Assembly (NCBI GenBank): GCA_022575985.1
Contig: JAKSXM010000137.1
Coordinates: forward strand, 11,798,001-11,862,000
Reading direction: 5' to 3'
Length of the DNA stretch: 64,000 nucleotides
From: Anagrus nilaparvatae
Lineage: Eukaryota > Arthropoda > Insecta > Hymenoptera > Mymaridae
In this document: positions 12,301 to 23,450 of the stretch, piece after piece
Numbering within the stretch: position 1 is the first letter of the stretch
How the letters are laid out: each line of letters opens with the position of its first letter
Notes under the pieces: generated by a model
What the model was told of the DNA's origin: nothing
The model's database searches: none
Seen by the model: the letters and a program-made list of their open reading frames with translations, nothing else
Program-made: the position numbers and the translations under genes

Positions 12301-15300
12301 AGAATCAGCTAAAATAAAAGCTTCAAAAAAAAAAAATACAGGAAATAAATTTTATTAAATAAATATTATGAAATTAATTATTTACTTATAACTTGAGAAT
12401 TAATAAAAGAAATAATAATAAATTTAATATTATGCAATTTAATAATAATAATAATAATGTAAAATTTAAATAATTTATTTAAAATCTGTTTTTTTTTTAA
12501 TTCATTGATTATATTTAAAAAAAAAGTTAATGACAGAAATTATGTTATAATTAAATAATTATATACTTTTCGATTATGTAACTGATAAATCAATAACCCA
12601 CTTGTATTCGTCATATTATATATTGATAATTAATTAATATATGACTATACACTTTAATTTTGATTACATTTTAATTATACATCTATACACATTTTTTTTC
12701 AACTTGTTAGGTGTTTAAGTTTTTTTTTTGTCATCATATGTGCTAGTTTAAAAAAGATTGAATTGATTGATTTATACATATTTTTTAAATTTATTAATAA
12801 ATTATATATCTTTTTTTTTATAAACAAAAAAAAAAATAAATATTTTTACTAAAAAAAAGTCTATAAATCAAAATAATATAAAAATTTTAATTATTCAACC
12901 TTACTCAATTAAAAAATTGTTAAATTAAAATGACAACTTTTTATAAACATTTTAAATAAACTTGAATTTTTTATTTAATGTATTTTAATAGTAAATACTA
13001 TTATTATTAATTATTAATAAATTGATTATTGCACTTAATTGAAAATAATATACACTGAGAAAATTATATAATTGTCACAATGATATATAATCATATTTGT
13101 AGGAGCAAACGATGGCTCAGTGGTAAAGACTTGGGGCTGTAAAGCGGTGGTCCACAGTTTGATCCTGGACATATACCACTGGTTTTTTTTTTCTGGGAAA
13201 ATTTTATTACGTGTTTATATCACTTGCTAGTGAATAGGATGCCACGTAAAAATGAGATCCAGTCAAAAGGAGGCGAAATCCTTAGACAACAGATTAAAAT
13301 TCATTTACACATATCAATACACAAACAATAACTTGTAAAATAACACCATCACTATAGCAATTGCTAAAAAAAGGCGCTTTCACATCCTCAAACCATTAAA
13401 ATAGATAAAGAAGATAAATAAATAAATAATTAAAATAGTACAGGATGTCACAGCATGGGGAATTGTTGATAAACTCTGTCAAAACGTCCGTATGGAGTTC
13501 AAGGTGGAGGTTAAACAAATTCAATACAATAATATTTGTACTATTATACATACAATCATCCTGATGATATTAGTAATCATGGCAATTATATTTAATTTTT
13601 ATATTTTTTTCTTCAAAATATTAATTTTTTGAGTATATGAGGTGCCCAGACATCCCAGATGTTTAATTGTGTATTTTACCTGACTTTTTTGAGCTCCATT
13701 TAAAATTAAATTTTTTTTTTTCATTTTTTTTCGCCCGCACACTTTCGTTATCAATTATCAAAGCCTAATCTAATCTAAACGCGCATATAGAAAATTACCA
13801 AGTGTCCGCCAATCATTCTTATTATCTATTATATCCTAGACTATTATATATACTTAGTGGAACTTATTTTTGACACTTGCGAGAGAAAAAAAAGCATCTA
13901 GCGGTAGATAATTAATATCATGAACAGCGATAACTTGAAATTCAAAAATTAACTTGTTTCAAAACTTTTTTTGAATTTTAATTTTGCGCGGTATATTCTT
14001 TTAATTTTCTCCCGCTAGGTGTCATGGCCTCTTCTCTCGCGAGTGTCAAAAATAAGCTCCGCTTAGTATATAAAGAACCTTGATAAGAACCAAGGATATA
14101 ATATACAATAAAAATGATTTGCGAGCGTACGATAATGCTCGATATCTCGATATTCGCGATTAGACTAGATTTTATAGGGTCCGTTAATTGATATGGATTG
14201 AATGTAATTGATAACAAAAGCGTTCGTGCGAAAAAAAAAGAAGAAAAAAATATTTGATTCGACAAAAAGTCAGGTAAAATACGCAAATAAACATCTGGAC
14301 ACCTCATTATCCTAAAAAATTACATTTTGATAAGACATTAAAATTAAATATATTTTCCCCAATGATTATAAAATATTATTGTCCTAATGATATAATATCA
14401 TTAGGATTATATTATACAAGATAGTCATTTTAAACGATACACTGAAAAATATTTCAAAACAAAGCAAAATAACGAAAAATGTTTCATATAAAAGTTGTTA
14501 GAGTTGTAGGGGGGGCCATCTGTTTGAGGGCGTTAGATCTGGGTCTTCGGGCCCCATCGAGCTCAACAGGACACCCAACTTAGAAATTTTAAATAGAAAG
14601 TATACTTTTTTATTTCAAATTCAGATCCTGCAGCAAATTTTAAATCCAGATACGATTTTGGCTTTAAAAAAAATACCAGGCTCATTTTTTAGAGCCAAAA
14701 AAGCTTTTATACAGCTCAAAATTGAAAAAAAAAATGTTTTTGGTAGTTAGTACCTTTTTTATTTTATGCTTGTTGTGGGGGAAGACTATTATTGATTATT
14801 TGATATTTTGGGTCCTACTAACTGAAAGGAGATTTAGTCCATTACATATAGATTCTTTATCTAATTACGTGTTTCAAGGTCCCATGCATGTAAAATAGGT
14901 CAGTTAAATATAGTCGCTTATTGAAAGTTAATATTCTGTATTCGCAAATAATAACAAAATTTTGCCTTCAGTACGTTTTTAAAGTCGCTGATTTTGAATT
15001 TCAGGGTCTTGCGTGTGATTAATTCTATGAATTAAGACCTAATTTAATAGTATATTACGAGCCCGTGTCCAGAAAAGTAAAGATTGGCCCAAATCGCACG
15101 TAAATTACCATCCGAGGCGAAGCCGAGGTTGGTAAACTGCGATTTGGGACATTCTTTATTTATGGACAAGGGTCGTATACGATTTTTCTTCGTCAGTGGC
15201 GAGAAAACGCGACGGGAAATACGTGCTTTCTGGCCGCTGACAAGAAAAATATATGAATGAAGACCTAATTTTTTTACCAAAAAATTTCGAGGTACTTTTT

Positions 15301-17342
15301 TTTATTTTTTATTTGGATGTAATACCTAATTTATTTCCATGAAAGTACTTGAATTCGAAAGTATGATTTTTACTTGATACCTTAAATCTGATAAATAATT
15401 TTTTGAAAATTTTTTTCCCGAAATTTTCGCCACAAAAAAATACAAAAAACACCAAATATTTTTTTCTTTTTAAACGTAGTGCCTAATTTATTTCTATGAG
15501 AGTACTAGTTTTATAAGTTGTTTTATAGTAATTTTTTGGATCTGATACCAAATTTTTTCAAATTTTTTTTCTCAAAATTAAAAAAACAAAAAAATTAAAA
15601 AAACTGCAATATTTTTTTTTGTTTCTGGATTTAATAGTTCATTCAGTTCCATGAAAGTACTTTCGATATCTCGAATCTGATAATTTTTTGAAAATTTGTT
15701 CCAAAATTTTTAATCAATAAAAAAAACTTTTAAAAGTTAATAGAAATGTATGTATGATTGCATGCTTGTTATCTGTGATATCTGTGGCATATTGAAGTAT
15801 TAAGCTCATTGTTTGAGGAACCTTAGTGCCAGCTAGTTGGCAGAGTATTTTCTTTTATTTTAAGTGCATATAAAGAAAGTTGCAATTTCTGAATAAATCG
15901 TTATATGCTTTACAAAAACAGTGCATCAAAAATAAAATCAATTCATAGTTTTTAGATAAAAATGACATTTTTTTCTAACCATGATTATTGAAAAGAAATG
16001 ATATCGCTTCAGATATCGGAGCTCTAACAATAAAAAATCGCCAAAAAACCAATTTACGAACCTTATAAAATTTTAATACAAAGTAACATATTTTCTAAAT
16101 TTACTATAAAAATTCAAATCCAAGATTTAGAATTGGTCAATAAAGGAAATGAATTTATTTTGGAATTTAGCGTAAGTCAAATTATCTAAACTATTTCATA
16201 CACTATAAATTAAAAAAATATATAAATACTTACAAATATCTCGGCTAGGCCCTAATAAGACCCAAGAATCAGACGATGCAAATAATCCATGTTGCATGAA
16301 AACTACTGGTTTACCAGGTGACTTCGGATATTTTGGACTCCCAGGTATTCTATGAATTTTTAAAATGTAACCATCTTGTGTTGTGATTTGATGTTCCTCA
16401 GCAGGATACCCAAATTTATTAACTAACCCAATCTGTATATTTAAAAAAAAATATATGACATTTATATTTTATTATAAAAAAATTTAACAAAAAAAGCAAA
16501 TCATAGATAAAAAAAATTTTATGAATACATTAAATTTATATGCAAAAAAAAATATTAACAAAAACTCATATTTTGATACAGATAAATTAATTTAGTTTAT
16601 TCGAAAAATATTAAAGCGACAAAATATTACGTCAGATTAAGTCTGATTTAAATATTAAAATTAGAAAAATAAATTTATAAACAAATGATCTCTCTAAGCA
16701 CGTGCATTATTATATGCATTAAATGCAAATAATCTATTATCTAATTATTTCATATATAAATAATAATAATTTAAATTTACGGAAATTTAAAAGATTTTTT
16801 TTTTTTTAATCAATATACAAAAAAAATAAATTAACAAAAAAAAATATAATATAAAATATTTTTATAGTAAAAAAAAAAAGTATGACGATGATGACTCTAC
16901 TATTTGTTAATTTACGATTCTGATATCACTTTATATAGGTTTTTGTTAAAAAAAAAAAAAGGGAAGATTTTTTTTTTATAAATAATTTTTAATATTATAC
17001 GAATTTTTGACATGTGAATTAATTTAGTATGCATAAAAAAAAAATTATATTAAAATATATTTAAATTTATTTTTTTTGTTTTATTTTAATAATAAATAAA
17101 TTTTTTATAAGTGTGCGTGTGAAATAAAATAAAAAATATTTTAAGTATTATTTTGATTAATTAAAAATTTTTTTTAAACTTACAAAATCAAGCACGAAAA
17201 ATTTAGTATTTAAATTTCTTGCTTGTGCTGGATTTCTGAATCGTATTAATCTTGGTGTTGTTGGTCCAAATTGAAATAGAAAACATGATACGTTATTTAA
17301 AAAAATTAGATAAGTAAATTTGATTATTATGCTGTTCTTCAT
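6398..17342 (-). CDS. Secreted acid lipase (lipase 3 / lysosomal acid lipase family), 8 exons
   Basis: Predicted neutral/acid lipid ester hydrolase, secreted or lysosomal. Exons (minus strand) are 17184-17342, 16234-16432, 12203-12320, 7848-8097, 7600-7758, 7323-7407, 6633-6772 and 6398-6562. All junctions are GT-AG and in phase, giving 1275 nt and 424 residues, the usual family length. Exon 1 encodes a start and a hydrophobic signal peptide. Exon 2 carries the family entry motif GYPAEEH...[11 protein letters not shown] and the oxyanion HG (about residues 101-102, HGLF). The nucleophile elbow GHSMG puts Ser at about 190. A later 'YGMND' supplies Asp at about 364 and 'NHFDF' supplies His at about 395, so the catalytic triad is complete. 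PAGAS.KT (exon 6) is another family signature. Introns 2 and 3 are about 3.9 and 4.1 kb and full of repeats, while the others are mostly under 1 kb. The gene looks intact. The substrate cannot be told from sequence. Confidence 0.93.
8761..8883. repeat. Perfect 30 bp hairpin rich in AAGCTT
   Basis: The left arm 8761-8790 and right arm 8854-8883 are exact reverse complements (AAAGATTAAGC...GTAAGCTTA), separated by a 63 bp loop that itself contains TAAGCTTA repeats. It lies in lipase intron 3. It could be a small MITE or a transcribed hairpin. Confidence 0.75.
9355..10331 (+). repeat. Hairpin-ended AT-rich repeat family, copy D (5' truncated)
   Basis: It starts inside the family at the 'TTTCACAACCATTGTGG.ATTAAGACC' block, runs through several ~140 bp subunits, and ends with the terminal GAAGAACC box and the hairpin TGCCAATTACTTGGCAG. 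It lacks the 5' hairpin and the (GT)n tract. It sits in lipase intron 3, in the opposite orientation to the gene. Confidence 0.75.
10335..11010. mobile_element. Fold-back element with G-rich tandem repeats in its loop
   Basis: The left arm (about 10340-10425: GGATTGCAAATGACCT, AACGTAAAGAAAA, CATGGAACATGTTTA) is matched in reverse complement by the right arm (about 10868-11005). Between the arms lie three to four copies of a ~35 bp unit built on GGGGTCAAATTTGTCCTATT (10460-10560) and four copies of a ~27 bp unit built on GGACTTAGAATAATA (10640-10740). No coding potential. Confidence 0.65.
11011..12202. other. Lipase intron 3: repeat fragment and AT-rich sequence
   Basis: Sequence at about 11155-11400 ('GCGCATGCGC.A.TCAAAAAA', 'GACCCCGGAATCG', 'AAAAATGGCTGCC') resembles parts of the giant palindrome at 35.6-37.8 kb ('GCGCATGCGCAGTTCAAAAA', 'GACCCCAGAATCG') and is probably a decayed relative. 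From 11600 to exon 3 at 12203 there is only AT-rich intron. Confidence 0.5.
13101..13430 (+). mobile_element. tRNA-derived SINE
   Basis: This is a short interspersed element in lipase intron 2, antisense to the gene. The head carries an internal RNA polymerase III promoter: A box TGGCTCAGTGG at 13113-13123 and a B-box-like GTTTGATCC at 13157-13165, 34 bp apart as in tRNA genes. A tRNA-unrelated body of about 240 bp follows, then a tail of AAATAAATAAATAAT at about 13415-13430. The head does not fold into a proper tRNA cloverleaf (the anticodon arm does not pair), so this is a SINE and not a working tRNA gene. The tail type suggests mobilisation by a LINE with a similar 3' end. Confidence 0.7.
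13637..14307. mobile_element. Fold-back element with ATGAGGTG termini
   Basis: This is a 671 bp inverted repeat. The left end is ATGAGGTGCCCAGA and the right end is the inverse of ATGAGGTGTCCAGATG, and both are followed by 'GTATTTTACCTGACTTTTT' in mirror orientation. Arms of about 250-270 bp are diverged and the centre lies near 13950. A 109-codon minus-strand open frame starting at the right terminus is an artefact of the arm. It sits in lipase intron 2. Confidence 0.75.
14420..14830 (+). mobile_element. Half copy of the fold-back family seen at 37.9-39.5 kb
   Basis: The block 'TTTTAAACGATACACTGAAA', 'AACAAAGCAAAATAA', 'AAAAGTTGTTAG', 'GGGGGCCATCTG', 'GGTCTTCGGGCC', 'GAAAGTATACTTTTTTATTTC' and 'GGAAGACTATTATTGATTATTTGA' matches, in order, sequence at about 37930-38240 and (inverted) 39240-39530. 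Only one arm is present here. It contains no gene. Confidence 0.65.
15018..15843 (+). repeat. Hairpin-ended AT-rich repeat family, copy E, with a nested insert
   Basis: A 5'-truncated family member ends with TTTGAGGAACC and the hairpin TGCCAGCTAGTTGGCAG (15822-15843). It is interrupted at 15046-15251 by an unrelated, more GC-rich insert flanked by 20 bp direct repeats that differ at one base (15026-15045 and 15252-15271). It lies in lipase intron 2. Confidence 0.7.
15046..15251. mobile_element. 206 bp insert with long target duplication
   Basis: It is flanked by near-identical 20 bp copies of 'TATGAAT.AAGACCTAATTT'. It contains 'ATTACGAGCCCGTGTCCAG', 'CGAGGCGAAGCCGAGG' and 'GATTTGGGACATTCTTTA'. 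A related fragment in reverse complement lies at about 61560-61612, so this belongs to a repeat family. A 78-codon minus-strand frame here (15044-15280) is not a gene. Confidence 0.6.
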
Positions 17343-18440
17343 ATTAAATAATTAATTTTATTAAAATAGAAAAAATCGAAAAAAAAGATTTAAATTGACA
17401 CTCTCGTTTAACGTATATTATCAAATTAATTTGTCCTTTGTAAAAACTAATAATTTCCTAATAAACTTTTCTTTAACAATTTGTTAGCACTGTGTAATTT
17501 ATTACTTAAATAAGAATTATTTTTGAAAAAAGGCGCGAGTATACGTTCTCGCAAAAGAATGAGATGCGTTTGAATCTAGTTGGTTTGGCTTCTTTTATAT
17601 ACATGATGATTCGCCCGTTTTTCATATATTAAAGACAACTGTCTATAGACATTTATTTGTTTTTTTTTGCAAATATAATATACGGTATTCCTTCGAATAT
17701 ATATTCATTTTTTTCTTTTATGACAATTTATTTTATTAAGTACGTATCAAATTTTATCCAGACGTTTAAAATAAAAATTGCTCATTGGAATGTTATATAA
17801 CTGGGAATAAAGGATTTGTAATTGTGTCCTTCGATTGTTAACTTAAAAGGATTATTTATACTTTGAATTATTTGTTCAAAATTTTTATTGGATTGGCTAA
17901 GTTTATTTTAACTGGAGAAATTAGGAAATTTTTAATTTAAAAGTCAAAAAATTTGGAACAAAAAAAAACTTTGAAAAAACTGTTGTAAATAGTGGAAGAA
18001 CACAAAAAAAAATATAATTGTTAATATAAAATTAATAAATAATTAATTTTTAAATTTTAACACTTATTTTTTGCAGGTAATCAACCTGTGAGTGACCGAG
18101 GCAAACTACTTGTTATAATAAACAGGATCACGAATATTAACATTTTTTTTTGAAGAGTAGGTATAGGCCTTAATCTGTAGACTTTTAATTTATTTATAAT
18201 ATTTAAATTTAAATTAAATTCAAAAAAAAAATTAAAGGAATTAGGACTAAAAATAATGTGATTTCTTGGAATTGTTTATTCTTTCCATTGATAAGGCCTT
18301 TAAAATTTTAGCCAACTTTTCACAGTTCAAGAAAATTTATATATTTTTTATAATATGTTGTAATTTTAATCCTATTTGTACATTCAAACGATCATTCTTT
18401 TTTCTACTAATAAAAAACTGTTTTTTAGCAGAAAATAAAT
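17343..18440. other. Lipase 5' flank and AT-rich spacer
   Basis: The first 250 bp hold the predicted lipase 5' UTR and promoter. The rest is AT-rich with no supported gene. An open frame at 18266-18466 has a biased composition and no recognised domain. Confidence 0.4.
17592..17601 (-). promoter_or_regulatory. TATA box of the lipase gene (predicted)
   Basis: On the minus strand this reads TATATAAAAG. A TTCAAA initiator-like sequence lies about 30 bp downstream (A near 17571), giving a 5' UTR of about 230 nt before the lipase ATG at 17342. The spacing fits a focused insect promoter. The call rests on sequence alone. Confidence 0.5.
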
Positions 18441-18640
18441 ATAGAAATTTTCCTTTCAAATTCTAAATTCAAAAGGCAAAAACACTCCTGAAAAAAAAAG
18501 AACTTATCATTTCACTATAAAAATTATCTGACGAGTTAATATCAAATTGAAATTTTGCAAAAATTTTATTAAAAAAATTTAATATACTATAATAATAATG
18601 GAGGGGTTTTGAACTTAAAACTTTGTTTTTAGTCGTTGGT
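18441..18640 (+). repeat. Fragment of the 19.85-20.67 kb fold-back family
   Basis: 'AATTTCTAAATTCAAAAGGC', 'AAACACTCCTG', 'TTGAAATTTTGC' and 'TTTTGAACTTAAAA' occur in the same order as in the left arm of the fold-back element at about 20120-20255. The LINE remnant starts just after it. Confidence 0.55.
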
Positions 18641-19755
18641 TTCTTCTTTCATGACTTTAAGAAAAAAATCATTTTTTTTTACCGTAGTTCATTTGTCCCC
18701 TCAAAAACCTGTGAAAACTTTAAGTATCAAAATTTATTTAAGACAGTCTTCTTTAAGAAAAAATCTCAAGTAATCAGTTTTGGTAAAAAAGACAAAATCT
18801 TTACTTTTAGTTACCATATAAACTGCTATCCTCTGTCTCGAGTCTCAGTAGTTCGTGACCTTGGGGTTCTTCTCGATGAGGAGTGGACTTTTAACAATCA
18901 TATTGATCATGTGATTGCTGTCACAAGCAAGATGGTAGGCTTCATTAAGAGAGCCACTTATTGCTTTAACTCTGGTGATTGCCTTAGTTATCTCTATAAA
19001 ACTCTTGTTCTCCCACATTTTACATACTGTTCTATTGTTTGGCAACCCTTTACCCGTATAAATTACGAGAGATTGAACTCCATCTCTAGAAACTTTTTAA
19101 GATACACTGCTTATAAAATGGGATGCCCATTGAGTTTTGATGATCACTCCTATGAGAAGATATCATCAAGGCTCAATATTTATACTATTGAATCCTACCA
19201 TCAAGTTTGTGACTTATTGTTGTTCTTCTGGTACAAATGATAACCAGTTTCATTTTGATATGAGATCTCAAGCATATGATCTGAGATATTCGAGACCACT
19301 TCGCGAGTCTCAGTCAAGATCAAACTTGCTTTTCTACTCACCATTGAATCGCATACGTAGAAGTTGGAATTTAGACCCGGAACTCCAAATTTCCTTAACT
19401 AATCTGGACCAAACCCAATTCAGGAATTTTGTGAGGTCTAAATACCTTAAAAACTATGAATAGCTCTCTTTCATTTCATTTTCACTCTTATTATAATTAT
19501 TTCATTATGATTCACTTTATTTGCTATTTTTAATCAATTCCATTTAACCTGCTGAACCTCTTTGTTTAGTAAAATAAATATATTTTTATTATAAAATGCA
19601 GTTTTATATATTTAAATGATTGTTATGTTACTAGTCATATTTTATTATATATATATCAAAAAAATTTTTTTTATTAGTTAACATAAATAATTTTGTAAAT
19701 TTATTGTATCAAGGGTAGAAATACCTGTTAATTTTGAAATAAATAAATAAAATAA
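18640..19755 (+). pseudogene. 5'-truncated LINE (non-LTR retrotransposon), reverse-transcriptase C-terminal remnant
   Basis: The frame from about 18760 encodes the C-terminal flank of a non-LTR reverse transcriptase of the Jockey/CR1/R1-like type. Seen in order are 'VRDLGVLLDEEWTFNNHID' (the conserved VKDLGVxLDSxLxFxxHI block), 'MVGFIKRA', 'LYKTLVLPHFTYCSIVW' and a basic 'LNSISRNFLRY'. The frame ends at 19240 and continues in another frame to 19463 ('DLRYSRPLRESQ...RRSWNLDPEL'), so at least one frameshift has broken it. The catalytic F/YxDD region and endonuclease are missing, as expected for 5' truncation. The 3' UTR ends near a run of AAATAAATAAATAAA at about 19738-19755, the likely tail. 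It is a dead copy. Confidence 0.8.
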
Positions 19756-19850
19756 TTTAACGCAAAAACTTAATTTCGATTGATAAAAATGATTCCTTTT
19801 TTAAAAGAAAAGTGTAGTTAGGAAAAAGCTAAACTACAAAAAAAATATTA

Positions 19851-20665
19851 TTATAACCTCTATTAAATGATGATTTTTTTTTAATTACTTCCTATAAATC
19901 GTTCACGAATTAAAAAAAATTTGAAGGCATATCGATATTACCCTTGTTTTCGGGTAGCTTGAACCTTTAAGAACCCAAAAAAAATTGTGAATAAGAAAAT
20001 GGTGATAGATACCAAAATGAATTTACTCTTTTATGTCAAAAACAGATTTTATAATTTCTAAACTACTCAAAATTTTCAGAATAACTTTTTTCCTAAGCGA
20101 AATTCTAAAAAGTAGATGGAAAATTCTAAATTCAAAAAGGAGAAAACACTCCTGGAGAAGAAAAAAAACTTTGCCTAGTTATCATCAAATTAAAATTTTG
20201 CTGAAATTCGTTACAAAATTGAATTTCTATTAAAAAAAGATGGTTTTTGAACTTAAAAAATGCATAAAGCACTTGAATTTCAATGGGAAACAATTTCAGC
20301 AAAATTTTAATTAGATTATTGCAAGACTTGGCAAATTTTTATTGTAAAATAAAGATTTTCTCTTCAGGAGTGTTTTTTCTCTTAAAAACAGAATTTGCCA
20401 TCTATTCTTTTCAAAATTTTATTTATGCAAAAAGTTATTATAAAAATTTTGAGTAGCTCGGAAATGAAAACTCGGTTTTGGACAAAAGTGGTCAAATCTT
20501 TTTGGTACTTATCTATCTGAATTTTTTTGTTCGCAATTTTTTTTTGGGGTTCAAACTACCTAAAAACAAGGGTCATATATCTATGACTTCAAATTTTTTT
20601 TTTTATTTCGTGAATGAATTAAATAGCAATTAAAAAATAAATCATCATTTATTGGAGATTAGAAT
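19851..20665. mobile_element. Fold-back element with ~390 bp arms
   Basis: The left end 'CCTCTATTAAATGATGATTT' and the inverted right end 'CTCCAATAAATGATGATTTA' match. Arms mirror each other through 'AATTTGAAGGCATA', 'CCCTTGTTTTCGGGTAG', 'GATAGATACCAAAA', 'AAACACTCCTGGAG' and 'AAATTTTGCTGAAAT'. The centre is near 20260. The arms are diverged (roughly 80-85% by eye), so the copy is old. Small open frames inside are not genes. Confidence 0.75.
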
Positions 20666-21085
20666 TTTGTTTAAAAAAAATATTAACAAGAAACAATTAA
20701 TAAATAAAAGAATAATTAATTAATTCATTTAAAAAATAATATAGGTTTTCTCGTTAAATTTAATTATTCTTTTTATTATTAATTATTTATTCTTAATAAT
20801 TTATTTAACAACATAATTACGCTTCTCGCGACCCCTAGTTTGATCAAATCCTTCAAAATCCCGCTACATTTTACGAACAGTATAGTGTCTAAACTTATTA
20901 CCGGATTTGTAAATGATTCTAAATTAGTGTTTATTGTTTTAACTTAAATTGTGGCTTCAAAAATTTATTATCTTTTATTAGAACCAATGAGGATACCAAA
21001 AATCTGGTAAGTGCATTAATAATTTACCATTTCAGGATGATTATATTATTATAAGAACAACCTAACCTCAAAATGTACCCCTGTG
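20666..21085. other. AT-rich spacer, no gene seen
   Basis: No supported feature. An 'ATTAATTAATTCATTTAAAA' type low-complexity stretch fills the first part. Confidence 0.4.
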
Positions 21086-22436
21086 AGTGTGACAAAACGA
21101 TATCGAAAAATAAAAAATATGGCAGCGCAAAATTCAAATAATTTTTGTTTTTTATTAAAAAATTGCTAAAAACAATATTTTAATTATAAAATAAATAAAT
21201 AAAACGTAAAATCGGGGCAAAAAAATTAACGCCAGAGCTATTTACCCCAAAAAAATTTCCCCCACTCCTTAATAAATATTTCCCCTCATTTGCTACACAC
21301 ATTCAAACTAATGAATATAAACAAACAAACAAAATTATATTTTGGTTATACAAATGAATAATAATTTAATAAATATAACCTATGATTCTTAGTTACAATC
21401 CAATTTCATGATCATCTAATAATAATTCATGATCTTTTAAAATAATAAAAATAATTACCTAACACAAAATTAAAAAAAAAAAAAAAATGCGCCATTCAAT
21501 TTTGCCAATATAATCGCAAATAATCAGCAATATAATTATATATATATATAGGTTTTTAAAATTTTGAGATTTACTTTTTTTATTGCAACTGAATTATTGT
21601 TTATAAGTTATATCTGTTTTTTAAGTAAATAAACGCAGGTCCAAATATCAAGAAAATTTTAGGAAAAATTATGAGTGAAAATAAATTTTGTGAAATTTAG
21701 TTTAAATGCTTCAGAGTTCTTTTGCTTATAGTTAAAAATTTGTTGATTTTTAGATTTATTAATTTTTTTTATCAAAAAACCTATTTGTTTATTGTTTAAT
21801 TAATAAACTTTAATTTTTACCTATTTTTATATGAGTAAATTTTTTATGTTTTCTTTTGCAAATAAAATCAGTTGTTATAGACTCTGATAACCTTCAAAAT
21901 CTTATATTTTTTGGTTATTTATTTTTTATAAATATAAATTTCTTTTTAGAAATATAATCACTAATTATTTCGTAAATTATTTATTTATTTGTTTTATTTT
22001 ATTAAAATTACCATTTTTTGTAAATATTTTTACAATAAATAATATTTCAATTTGTTATTAAAAAGCAAAAGAGGGGAAATTCTTATTTACCCCAAAAAAG
22101 TAGAGGGGGTAAGATTTTTGGGGTAAATAGACCTGGCCAAAAATTAAATTGACTAAATTTTGATAAAAATGTTGATATGTTAACGAATATTTTGAAATCA
22201 TAACCTCAAAAACAAATAACTTGTTATGATATCAAATACCAAAATTCTTTTTAAAATTCAGTAATTTTATTATCACTAGTCTTTTATTATATTTAGACTG
22301 ATTTTAAATTTTATTTATTTATTTTATGATTAAAATATTATTTTTAGCAGTTTTTTAATGAAAAACAAAAATTATTAGCATTTCGCGCTGCCATATTTTT
22401 TATTTTTCGATATCGATATCGATATTGTGGCTTCAC
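21086..22436. mobile_element. Fold-back element with CGATATCG-containing arms
   Basis: The left arm (about 21090-21290) runs through 'CGATATCGAAAAATAAAAAA', 'TATGGCAGCGC', 'TTGCTAAAAACAATATTTTAA', 'CTATTTACCCCAAAAAA' and 'TATTTCCCCTCATTTGC'. The right arm (about 22060-22430) carries the same blocks in reverse complement. Both arms are related but diverged. The ~770 bp between them is AT-rich with no open frame of note. Confidence 0.75.
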
Positions 22437-23450
22437 AAAAGCTGTCATTTCTACGAAATTGAATGAATTTAGCTGAAACCTAGTGGAATCTTCTCAGGAA
22501 TACCTAAGGAAAAAAGTCCCGATTTTAAAATGGGGCGAAAAACACCCTCAATTTCCATCCCCATGGACCCAAAAAATTAAAAATTACCTTTTTAACAATT
22601 TTTAAGGGATCTTGTAGCTATTTTGAGCCGCTAAATCCGAATCTAAAGTCAAAAACCAAGTTATATGGGTGTAACACCCTTATTTTTACCCTTTCACAAC
22701 TAAAATTTAATATTTCTAAAAACAGATTTTTTTAACCTTTTAACGCCTAAGCGGACATCCTTGGACACATGCATTTTTCGGTAATAAAAACTGCATATTT
22801 TAGGCTAAAAACCTCACCTTCTAGGTAATCTGGGTCGCTCTTTTCATTTCCGGGGCCCGTTTTTTGATATAACCCCTACGACACGAGATATCAACCCCTA
22901 AAGTGGGGTAAATTTTCAAATAATTCTTAAAGAAACTTAAGTTCTTCTCAAATGCAAAAAAGTCTTTATTTAGCATAAAAAATTATTACTAGAACTCCCG
23001 TGTATTAGCCATTGCAAACCTCCCTGGGGGTGTCTTTAGTAAGCAAAGGTGTGAGTTTTATAAATAAATGAAAGATTAAATATTTTGGGCTAAAAAACTC
23101 ACCTAATAGGTATTTTGAGTCGCTTTTTTCATTTCTGGAGCTCATTTTTAACTACAACCCCTACGAAATGAGATATCAACCCCTAAAATGGGGTAAATTT
23201 TAAAATAATTCTTAAAGAAATATAAAGGTTAGGTTCGTTTTGGCCGAAAATTGGTGTAAAAAGGCTTGTTTTTTAATGATACTAGCCTCTGTAGACCTTT
23301 TCTGAAAGTTTTCATACAAAAAATGACCAGAAAACTAAATAATTCATAAGTTTTTAGTTCGGAAACTATTATTACTTTTAATATTTTAGTAAATTTTAAT
23401 CTACAAACCTCAAGTGCCACGTCTTGGCCGCACCGCACCAGTAATCGGTT
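22437..23450. repeat. Degenerate tandem duplication (~290 bp units)
   Basis: The block 'GGCTAAAAACCTCACCT.CTAGGTA..CTGGGTCGCT', 'ATTTCCGGGGCCC', 'ACCCCTACGA..CGAGATATCA' and 'ACCCCTAAAGTGGGGTAAA' (about 22790-22935) is repeated with changes at about 23090-23220. It looks like decayed repeat DNA. No gene is seen, and the 69-codon minus frame at 23229-23438 has no recognisable content. Confidence 0.5.

Noticed and set aside
13113..13185. A tRNA gene (A and B boxes present, possible GTA anticodon)
   Set aside because: The anticodon and acceptor stems do not pair, and a long body and A-rich tail follow, so it was called a SINE.
15044..15280. 78-codon minus frame with less AT-biased codons
   Set aside because: It is explained by the GC-richer 206 bp insert. 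The frame runs across the target duplication into the host repeat.
18845..19045. Minus-strand frame opposite the LINE
   Set aside because: It is a shadow of the reverse-transcriptase frame.
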